Shown here: in pieces, positions 44,216 to 51,349 of the stretch | Numbering within the stretch: the stretch's first letter is position 1 | Layout: each line of letters opens with the position of its first letter | NCBI RefSeq assembly: GCF_000271485.2 | Contig: NZ_AKVN02000001.1 | Span: forward strand, 4,656,501 to 4,720,500 | DNA length: 64,000 bases | Reading direction: 5' to 3' | Source of the DNA: Pelosinus fermentans DSM 17108 | GTDB taxonomy: Bacteria; Bacillota; Negativicutes; DSM-13327 | Made by a program: the position numbers and the translations under genes | The notes under the pieces: model-generated | What the model saw: the letters and a program-made list of their open reading frames with translations, nothing else | The model's database searches: none | What the model was told of the DNA's origin: nothing

Positions 44216-45076
44216 ATGAATGGAGCAATCATACTTTTATGTCTAATCTGGGGAATGAATTGGGTGATAATGAAAGAAGCACTTCAAGTGTTTCCACCAG
44301 TGTTGTTTACCGCCTATCGTTTTGTTTTAGGGTCTATCGTGTTGCTTAGTATCGCCTATTTCAAAAAAATACCGATTCCACAACGCAAGGATTGGAAGTG
44401 GATTATTCTGGGAGGCATTTTGCAAACAGCCCTTTTTAATAGTGCCATTCAAATCGGCATGCAGTTCTTAAGTGCTGGACTTTCTTCGGTTTTATCTTAT
44501 AGTATGCCTTTCTGGCTGGCAATCATGGCCCATTTTTTACTAGGTGAGAAATTGACCCTGAGAAAAATGGCTGGTATTACCATGGGCATCCTTGGACTGG
44601 TTGCTTTATTAAACGTAAGTGACGGCGGCGCCTGGTGGGCTATTTCTTTAACACTTGCAGGTGCCGTTGCTTGGGCATTCTCAAGTGTTCTTGTTAAATT
44701 AAAGTTGCAGCACTGTGATACCTTACAATATACAACATGGCAGATGGTAGTAGGAGCTATCCTATTGTCAATTTACTCGGCTTTGTTTGAGCATGGCATC
44801 GTACAGTGGGGTTTTAATGCAGTAGGGTATCTACTGTATAATGGCGTAATCGCCTCAGCATTGGCTTTTTTCCTCTGGACCTATATTTTATCAAATACTG
44901 AGGCTGGGAAGGCATCCATCTCAGTACTGGCTGTTCCAATTATCGGGGTGTTAGCCGGAGTAATTTTTCTTAATGAACCACTCTATTGGAATACCATTAT
45001 GGGGATAGCATTAATTCTAGGTGGTATTTGGCTTGTCAATTGGCACAGGAAACCTCTTGAATCAAAAGGAACCTGA
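44216..45076 (+). CDS. EamA/DMT-family transporter
   Basis: A 286-residue protein with ten hydrophobic segments in two EamA repeats: IILLCLIWGMNWVIMKEAL with RFVLGSIVLLSIAYF, and in the second half ISLTLAGAVAWAFSSVLVKL. Such exporters handle amino acids, nucleosides or other metabolites. AAGGTG precedes the ATG. Substrate unknown. Confidence 0.9.
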   Translation: MNGAIILLCLIWGMNWVIMKEALQVFPPVLFTAYRFVLGSIVLLSIAYFKKIPIPQRKDWKWIILGGILQTALFNSAIQIGMQFLSAGLSSVLSYSMPFWLAIMAHFLLGEKLTLRKMAGITMGILGLVALLNVSDGGAWWAISLTLAGAVAWAFSSVLVKLKLQHCDTLQYTTWQMVVGAILLSIYSALFEHGIVQWGFNAVGYLLYNGVIASALAFFLWTYILSNTEAGKASISVLAVPIIGVLAGVIFLNEPLYWNTIMGIALILGGIWLVNWHRKPLESKGT

Positions 45077-45252
45077 TCCATTAAGGCTAGGATTGTTGGT
45101 GGAATGTTCCTGCCGCTTTGCCCACAATAAAGAGAAGATGCCATAAATGCTGGAACCAGAGAAGTTAAGGTGTGAACTGAAGTAGTAAACGCCTCTGGAA
45201 AAGCCTTTCAGGGAATTGCTGGCTTTTGTGATTGAGAACTTCAAACATTTTG

Positions 45253-45293
45253 CAACGATCCACCTCATTTATTCTTAATGAGGTGGATCGTTG
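45253..45293. terminator. Strong bidirectional terminator
   Basis: Perfect 17-base arms CAACGATCCACCTCATT and complement, seven-base loop. It lies between the convergent EamA and MtnX-like genes. Confidence 0.8.
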
Positions 45294-45325
45294 TACGCTT
45301 TACCTGGCATATCAAGGGACTGTTA

Positions 45326-45979
45326 CTAGATTAACTCCCTATTCTTTAAAAACTCTTCTACCTGGAAAAAACATTTAAAAGGCACATGTTCTGCTGCCTT
45401 TGCCTGTAACAGCGTAATTAATTTGCCTTTTGCAAAAGCAATATCGGCTAGTAGTGCTGCATTTACATCCGGTCTGCTATTGCCAGCGTAATATACTTTT
45501 TTATACTTTTGTTTTAAGCTCTGTACTACCTTTGCTTTATCCACACCATGTCTTCGTGAATAAAAAGGATGGTATGTATCTGGAGGCAGTAATGTAACGC
45601 CTTTGTTTTCGTATTTTCCTTCATTCGAGATAATTTCTATCTCCTGTATCCCCTTAAAAGCGAGTAAACGTTCTATATAATATCTGGTTCCTGCACTCAA
45701 AATAAGGAAATCACCACCAGCCGATTTTATGTATTCAATAAATGCTGGAATATACTCATCTATTTTTATACTCAGAATATCTTCACAGATTTCTTCTTTC
45801 GTTCTATTTATTGATTTAAATACAGTTGAAAGAAATTCCACATCTTCCATTTCGTTGCGTTTCCAGCTTGCGTGAAGCTCTTTCCCCCATTGCCCAAGAT
45901 ACTTCTCCATAATGATATGATAAAAATCTCTTTCACTCATGGTTCCATCAAAATCCGAGACAAAGATAAATTCTTTCAA
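45326..45979 (-). CDS. MtnX-like HAD-IB phosphatase
   Basis: A 217-residue HAD-IB phosphatase: motif I VSDFDGTMSERD, motif II LILSAGTRYYIERLL, the lysine in GVDKAKVV and motif IV YYAGNSRPDVNAA. MtnX removes phosphate in methionine salvage. No other methionine-salvage gene is adjacent, so this is a family name rather than a proven role. A terminator separates it from the PTS operon upstream. Confidence 0.83.
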   Translation of the reverse strand: MKEFIFVSDFDGTMSERDFYHIIMEKYLGQWGKELHASWKRNEMEDVEFLSTVFKSINRTKEEICEDILSIKIDEYIPAFIEYIKSAGGDFLILSAGTRYYIERLLAFKGIQEIEIISNEGKYENKGVTLLPPDTYHPFYSRRHGVDKAKVVQSLKQKYKKVYYAGNSRPDVNAALLADIAFAKGKLITLLQAKAAEHVPFKCFFQVEEFLKNRELI

Positions 45980-46060
45980 AATGCATCCCTCCGCCCATAT
46001 TATTTCTTCACGAGAAAAACCGCTGATTCAGGCTGCCTGCCAAAGTATTCTAAAACAAAA

Positions 46061-46096
46061 AAGCGCCAATATCGGTAGTGACCGCGTTAAGCGCTT
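46061..46096 (-). terminator. Terminator of the second mannose-PTS operon
   Basis: On the minus strand AAGCGC pairs with GCGCTT, with CGGT/ACCG inside, followed by TTTT. It lies 37 bp after the stop of the DapA-like gene. Confidence 0.65.
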
Positions 46097-46132
46097 AATG
46101 AGAGTAAAAATTCAACTATAGATTCAATGTTT

Positions 46133-47011
46133 CTATACTTTATAGTAATCCAGCATTTCCCCGATTTTCTTAACCGTTTCTTCCTTTACTTCAGTAACTG
46201 GTAATCTAGCGGGTCCAACTGGAATCCCTATCATTTCCATTGCTTTTTTCAAAATAGACGGAACAGTTCCCAGCTTTAGAACGGCACGCAATACTTCAAT
46301 GTCCTGCTGTGCTTTTTCAGCCTTTTCCATATCTCCTTTTAAAAAGTTTTCATAAATAGAAACATCTATCGCTGTGATTAAGTTAGAAGTAGCGGCAATC
46401 GCTCCTGCAGCTCCAATTTTTAAAGCGCTCAAAATCAATGAGTCTGATCCGGATAATACAGAGAAGTCTTCATCTTTTGTGATTTGGATATACTTTTCAA
46501 TATTTTCAAGCTTACCGCTGCTGTCTTTAATGGCTATGATATTTTTTATTTTTGCCAATTGACGTACGGTCTCAGGCTCTAGGTTTATACCAGTATTCTT
46601 TGGAATATTATATAGAACAATTGGTATTCTTACAGCTTCTGCAATTGCTTTATAGTGCTGAATGATTTCATTTTGTGAAGGAACTAAGAAATAGGGAGTA
46701 ATCACTGATAAGGCATCAGCACCAAGTGCTTCCATCTTCTTTGACAGTTCCATTACTTCACTAGTACTGTTTCCGCCAGTACCAACATATACGGGTACTC
46801 GTTTGTTTACTTCATCAATAACGATCTTTGCAAAGGCAATTTTTTCATCATTGGTTAGTAAATGAAATTCTCCATTTGTACCAAGAATAAAAAGACCACT
46901 TACACCTGAATGGATTAATGTATTAACCAATTGTCTCGTTGCGTCGGCATTTATCCCCTGATTTTCATCAAAAGGAGTAACCATTGCTGTGATAATTCCT
47001 TTTACTTCCAT
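46133..47011 (-). CDS. DapA-family aldolase/dehydratase, second paralogue
   Basis: A 292-residue DapA-family protein with GTNGEF, catalytic tyrosine in VLYNIPKNTG and Schiff-base lysine in AIKDSSG. It is related to the protein at 542-1417, and again sits next to a 2-hydroxyacid dehydrogenase gene. As last gene of a mannose-family PTS operon it probably cleaves or dehydrates a keto-acid intermediate derived from the imported sugar acid or amino sugar. Confidence 0.88.
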   Translation of the reverse strand: MEVKGIITAMVTPFDENQGINADATRQLVNTLIHSGVSGLFILGTNGEFHLLTNDEKIAFAKIVIDEVNKRVPVYVGTGGNSTSEVMELSKKMEALGADALSVITPYFLVPSQNEIIQHYKAIAEAVRIPIVLYNIPKNTGINLEPETVRQLAKIKNIIAIKDSSGKLENIEKYIQITKDEDFSVLSGSDSLILSALKIGAAGAIAATSNLITAIDVSIYENFLKGDMEKAEKAQQDIEVLRAVLKLGTVPSILKKAMEMIGIPVGPARLPVTEVKEETVKKIGEMLDYYKV

Positions 47012-47032
47012 AATAACTCTCCAATTCTCATG

Positions 47033-47965
47033 TTATTTTTCTAAAATTTTTAATAGATTATGGGTCGCTAAGTCAATGGTATTCATTTCTGCATTTACAG
47101 TTAATGAAGCAATGTGAGAACATAATATGAAGTTATCAAGTCTCAGTAACTTTTCATCCATTGATGGCGGCTCTTTAGAAAATACATCTGCAGCAGCTCC
47201 TGCGATCACGTTGTTAGTCAATGCATCATATAAATCCTCTTCATTGATTAAGCCACCTCGTGCAGTATTAATTAAATAGGCTGTGGACTTCATTAAGCCG
47301 AGTGCAGCTTTATTCATCAAATCATTATTTTCTTCCGTCAAAGGCATGTGCAGTGTGACAAAGTCACTTTCCTTTAAAACGTCTTCCAAACATTTCATCT
47401 CTATATTGTATTTTTCTTTCATGTCTTCTTTGCTGACAAAAGGATCATAACCAATAACCCTCATACCAATTCCTTGGGAGATCTTTGAAACTTCTTTACC
47501 GATGGCTCCTAACCCAAGAACTCCCACCGTCTTATTTTTTAATTCCAGACCAGAAGTTTTATTCCATTGACCAGCCTTTACTTCATTTACATTTTTGACA
47601 ACATTACGGGCTAACAGAAAGAAGAAAGCAACTGCCAGTTCTGCCACAGAAGTAAAATTTGATCCAACGGCTCGAGCGATTTTGATCCCTAATCGATTAG
47701 CAGCTTCCACATCAATGTTATCGATCCCCACTCCAAATCGTGAGATTCCTTTTAATTTTTTTGCCCCTGTTAGCACATGTTCATCAACCGTATCTACCCC
47801 TAAAATGATTCCATCTACATCAGAAGATAGTTTGTAGAATTCTTCATAGGTATAGGGTTTGCCAGTAGTATTCACAATAACATCATAACCTTTTGATTTC
47901 ATTCCCTCGATTGCCTTAGCTCCATATCTGGAAAATGAACGGGGCGTAATTAGAATCTTGCCCAT
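47033..47965 (-). CDS. 2-hydroxyacid dehydrogenase (SerA-like) of the PTS operon
   Basis: A 310-residue D-isomer-specific dehydrogenase, complete: GISRFGVGIDNIDVEAANRL, the NAD loop VGVLGLGAIGKEVSK, catalytic arginine in LINTARGGLINEED and SKEPP, and the histidine in LCSHIASLT. ATG overlaps the SIS-gene stop (TAATG). It lacks the ACT domain of biosynthetic SerA, so a catabolic role is likely. Confidence 0.9.
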   Translation of the reverse strand: MGKILITPRSFSRYGAKAIEGMKSKGYDVIVNTTGKPYTYEEFYKLSSDVDGIILGVDTVDEHVLTGAKKLKGISRFGVGIDNIDVEAANRLGIKIARAVGSNFTSVAELAVAFFFLLARNVVKNVNEVKAGQWNKTSGLELKNKTVGVLGLGAIGKEVSKISQGIGMRVIGYDPFVSKEDMKEKYNIEMKCLEDVLKESDFVTLHMPLTEENNDLMNKAALGLMKSTAYLINTARGGLINEEDLYDALTNNVIAGAAADVFSKEPPSMDEKLLRLDNFILCSHIASLTVNAEMNTIDLATHNLLKILEK

Positions 47966-48576
47966 TAGGATTCACCCTTTCTTTTTCCCAGAGATCCACC
48001 TGGATGCCATTTGATATATTGCTGATGGGATAACTTCTTAACACTTTGAAGTACTAGGCTTAATCCTTGCAGAACTAAAATTTCGGCGATGATTGATGCT
48101 CTCGGTGCCATATTTAATGAATCCCCTTCTTGTCCCACTCCTGCATATAAGAACACATCCCCATTTTTCGCAAGCCAGGAATCCGGATTACCGGATACCG
48201 CTATAATCTTTGCCCCATTATTCTTTAACGTTTGTATTGTCGCTTTTAATTCTTCTGTTTCTCCACTATTGGATATTGCAATAACAACATCACCAGAAAC
48301 AACCTGACCAGCAGAACCATGCACAGCTTCCGTTCCGTGCAGTACATAGGTTGGCGTACCCGTAGAAGACAGTAGTGAAGCAATGTATCCAGCTACATGC
48401 CCTGGCTTTCCAATGCCTGTAATATGAACATGGCATTTCTTTTTTTCAGCATCAACAATTAAGTTTACTGCATCCTCATAAAAGCTGCGGTCTATTTTTT
48501 TTCGAATGTTTTCAAATTCAGTAAGGGATGTATTTAAAAAGTATTCTAATTCTTTATCGTAATTTTCACTTAGCAT
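47965..48576 (-). CDS. SIS-domain sugar isomerase (KpsF/GutQ-like, without CBS domains)
   Basis: A 203-residue SIS protein: HITGIGKPGHVAGYIASLL, TYVLHGTEAVHGSAGQV, IAISNSGETEELKATI and the terminal WHPGGSLGKR. The pattern is that of arabinose-5-phosphate isomerases but the CBS pair is missing, as in versions found in sugar operons. It likely interconverts an aldose and ketose phosphate just after uptake. Confidence 0.88.
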   Translation of the reverse strand: MLSENYDKELEYFLNTSLTEFENIRKKIDRSFYEDAVNLIVDAEKKKCHVHITGIGKPGHVAGYIASLLSSTGTPTYVLHGTEAVHGSAGQVVSGDVVIAISNSGETEELKATIQTLKNNGAKIIAVSGNPDSWLAKNGDVFLYAGVGQEGDSLNMAPRASIIAEILVLQGLSLVLQSVKKLSHQQYIKWHPGGSLGKRKGES

Positions 48577-48593
48577 TTTTTATCTCCTCCCTT

Positions 48594-49442
48594 TTAAAAA
48601 ATACCGATTGCTGAACCAGCTAAGCTGATTAAAATAAGAAATCCAACAATCTTAACATAGTTAGGACCTACTTTTATCAAGTAGAGATATACTCCTAATA
48701 CAGCAACCAGAGGTAACAATTTAGGCGCAATCGTATCAATTACACTTTGAATTTCGAGAACTTTTACAGATGTAGTAATTGTCATTGGAGTTGTAAGTTT
48801 TACATAAGAAGCGGATAATGCTCCCATCATAAACATACCTACTACACCGGCACCAGTGATAACCTGTTGAATTTGACCAGACTGCAAAATATCAATAATT
48901 GATTTTTTACCAACGGTATATCCTTTATGATATAAGGTGTAGCCCATAACTCCTGTAAATACGGTCTGAATGATCAATGGAAGCAACGCGGCAATTGCTG
49001 AACCTGCCAGGGCAAAGGGAATGAAGATACCCATTAAAATTGGACGTAACGTTCCATAGTCAATGGTGTCCCCAATACCAGCAATGGGTCCCATCAAACC
49101 AGTTTTAATTCCTGTAATGACTTCTTCATTCACTTCTTCATCGTCTTCTTCAGTGTGAGATGCAGCTTTTTCTTCTAATGCAATGGCGATACCATTAATA
49201 ACCGATCCCCAATTACATTGTGTGTTGTACATCGTTAAATGTCGTTGTAATGCCAAAGCTAAGTCTTCTTTATTTTTGTATAGTTTTTCTAATATTCCTG
49301 ACATCGCTCCGCAGAAGGCCAATGCCTGCAAACGTTCATAGCTGTTAGACACCTCTGAATAAGCAAACCATCTGATCCATGATTTTGTAATATCGCCCTT
49401 CGTAAGTTTTTCGGGTTCTAAATTCACAACTTTCTGATTCAT
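48594..49442 (-). CDS. PTS mannose/fructose/sorbose-family IID component, second operon
   Basis: A 282-residue EIID with KSWIRWFAYSEVSNSYERLQ, NTQCNWGSVINGI and GIKTGLMGPIAGIGDTIDYG. ATG 49442 follows CAGGG inside the end of the IIC gene. An acidic insert (HTEEDDEEVNEEV) distinguishes it from the IID at 32226. Confidence 0.93.
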   Translation of the reverse strand: MNQKVVNLEPEKLTKGDITKSWIRWFAYSEVSNSYERLQALAFCGAMSGILEKLYKNKEDLALALQRHLTMYNTQCNWGSVINGIAIALEEKAASHTEEDDEEVNEEVITGIKTGLMGPIAGIGDTIDYGTLRPILMGIFIPFALAGSAIAALLPLIIQTVFTGVMGYTLYHKGYTVGKKSIIDILQSGQIQQVITGAGVVGMFMMGALSASYVKLTTPMTITTSVKVLEIQSVIDTIAPKLLPLVAVLGVYLYLIKVGPNYVKIVGFLILISLAGSAIGIF

Positions 49443-49444
49443 TA

Positions 49445-50191
49445 TTAACCCTGCCTTTGCTGTGTATTTGGTTGAAAATGAGTGTAGATAGCTGCCATGC
49501 AAAATGCAAATATTGCGATTCCCACGATACTGATTCCTGTGTATGCTACAACGAAGAATCCAAGAATGAAAAAGGGAATAAAGTTCCTCTTACCGATAAT
49601 AACCATTGTTAAAGCAAATCCTAGTGCTGGTAATATATTTCCCGCTACACCAAGTCCTTGTAATACCCAGTTGGGAACTGCTCCCATAAAACTTTGTACC
49701 GCATCAACACCATAGTAATTTGCTAAAAATGCCGGAATAAAACGGATAGGGAATACAAAGAGAAGCGGGTAGACAAATGCCAGCCTCCTTATGCCTTTTG
49801 CATCCCCTTCTTCTGCACGTTTATCTGCCACATGTACAAGTCCCGTAAATAATGTTCTTCTAAGCTCATCCAATAGAACTCCTAATAAACCAATTGGAAC
49901 GGCAATGGCAACAGCTATTTCCGGACCAACATGTGCCTGAATTGCAATAGGAATCGCCACACAAGCTGCTAATGCTTCATCCGTTGGAATATTTCCTCCT
50001 GGAGCAATTGCACCAAGGTACATCATCTGTAAGGTAGCCCCCATAATTAATGCGGTTTGCATATCTCCAAAAATGAGTCCAATAAATACTGCCAATGATA
50101 ATGGCTGCCGTATTAGCATTGAGAATCCATACCAAATTCGGTTTGTCGCTACATAATACAATAGACCAACCAATACTGCCTGGATAATCAT
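49445..50191 (-). CDS. PTS mannose/fructose/sorbose-family IIC component, second operon
   Basis: A 248-residue EIIC with FIGLIFGDMQTALIMGATLQ, MYLGAIAPGGNIPTDEALAA and several membrane helices. It ends one base before the IID ATG, so the two are coupled. AAAGGAAG precedes the start. Confidence 0.92.
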   Translation of the reverse strand: MIIQAVLVGLLYYVATNRIWYGFSMLIRQPLSLAVFIGLIFGDMQTALIMGATLQMMYLGAIAPGGNIPTDEALAACVAIPIAIQAHVGPEIAVAIAVPIGLLGVLLDELRRTLFTGLVHVADKRAEEGDAKGIRRLAFVYPLLFVFPIRFIPAFLANYYGVDAVQSFMGAVPNWVLQGLGVAGNILPALGFALTMVIIGKRNFIPFFILGFFVVAYTGISIVGIAIFAFCMAAIYTHFQPNTQQRQG

Positions 50192-50213
50192 TCGTTCATC
50201 TTCCTTTCCTGCA

Positions 50214-50699
50214 TCATATTTTTTTAAGAATGTCCTCTAAACTTGCTGCCGTTTCCTCAGGGACGGTCTGGAAAAATATTTCTGTCCCAGCGTGACTTAA
50301 TGTTTGAAGTTTTTCTGCATCTTCCTTGTTTAACGTGATCTGGCTATAAACAACTTTTCTTCCCGGACCAGCTCCCAGCCCTCCAATTTGTAATCGTTTC
50401 AGCGGAACCCCTTTTTCTGCTGTTTCCAAAGCAGTTGAAACTGTTTTAAAAAGAATTAATACACTTCCGTTGCCTAATTGGTTTTTCCCCCATAAAGCTG
50501 CTGCCTCATCTACCGACATCATTTCAACATTTACCCCTGGAGGAGCAGCCATCACATATACTTGGCTCATAAATGGATCTTTTGATAACTTGTTATCGAT
50601 TACAACAATTCGATTTGCATTGGTCTGTTTTAACCAACGCGTAATTACTTGACCATGAATCAATCTAAAATCGACTCGCACCAGCTTAATTTCAGCCAT
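50214..50699 (-). CDS. PTS mannose/fructose/sorbose-family IIB component, second operon
   Basis: A 161-residue EIIB with the active histidine in RVDFRLIHGQVITRWL. ATG 50699 behind GGAGGG is chosen; the open frame continues upstream into the IIA gene but without a ribosome site. Confidence 0.93.
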   Translation of the reverse strand: MAEIKLVRVDFRLIHGQVITRWLKQTNANRIVVIDNKLSKDPFMSQVYVMAAPPGVNVEMMSVDEAAALWGKNQLGNGSVLILFKTVSTALETAEKGVPLKRLQIGGLGAGPGRKVVYSQITLNKEDAEKLQTLSHAGTEIFFQTVPEETAASLEDILKKI

Positions 50700-50722
50700 A
50701 AAAGTTCCCTCCATCTCTCTTT

Positions 50723-51133
50723 TTACTTTATATTTTTTGCTTGCGGCAGGTCTGCCACACAGCATGCTTTCATTCCAACCTGCTGAACGGCTTCGGCTAA
50801 TTCTCTGCCTGCTAACTCATTGCGCAGCAAATCTCCCTCAATGATCATTGAAATATTCACACCGCTGACTACATTGATGTCATAAACTCCTGATAATGCA
50901 ATTGCTGCATTAAAAGGCGTGCCGCCAAATAAATCCGTTAATACCAGCACTCCCTTGGGCAGAGTATCTAACTTTACTTTAATCATCTCAATAAACTCTT
51001 CCGGAGACATCCCAGGTAACAGAGAGAAAGCTTGTACATTTGCCAAAGTCCCCATAATCATTTCAGCACTCTCGATGAATGCTTCTCCCAGATTGCCATG
51101 GGTTACTATTAAAATCCATGATTTTTCGTCCAT
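50723..51133 (-). CDS. PTS mannose-family IIA component, second operon
   Basis: A 136-residue EIIA: histidine in ILIVTHGNLGEAFIESAEM and the LTDLFGGTPFNAA loop. AAAGGAGG precedes the ATG. First gene of the operon, 86 bp after a sigma-54 promoter. Confidence 0.93.
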   Translation of the reverse strand: MDEKSWILIVTHGNLGEAFIESAEMIMGTLANVQAFSLLPGMSPEEFIEMIKVKLDTLPKGVLVLTDLFGGTPFNAAIALSGVYDINVVSGVNISMIIEGDLLRNELAGRELAEAVQQVGMKACCVADLPQAKNIK

Positions 51134-51219
51134 ACTTCTTTACCTCCTTTCTTTTGTCAAGTAATCTTACAACTATCGATTTCTTTTGATTTGTTAAAAC
51201 TTTTCTTGCTTTATAGTAA

Positions 51220-51236
51220 TGCAAAAGTTGTGCCAA
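51220..51236 (-). promoter_or_regulatory. Sigma-54 promoter of the second mannose-family PTS operon
   Basis: The minus strand reads TTGGCACAACTTTTGCA, a full match to the -24/-12 consensus, located between the LevR-like and IIA genes. Confidence 0.9.
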
Positions 51237-51274
51237 TTTACTATCTTCTTCGCTGATATTTGACAAAAAATAAT

Positions 51275-51326
51275 AAAACAATTGATAAATGCAGGCTTTT
51301 AAGGCACTTTTTTTATCAATTGTTTT
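51275..51326. promoter_or_regulatory. Inverted repeat between levR-like gene and its target promoter
   Basis: Perfect 15-base arms AAAACAATTGATAAA and complement, 22 bases apart, about 40 bp upstream of the -24 box and 23 bp after the regulator stop. It may be the activator site, the regulator's terminator (T-rich sequence follows on the minus strand), or both. Confidence 0.55.
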
Positions 51327-51349
51327 ATTAATTTATTGCTTTATTATTT

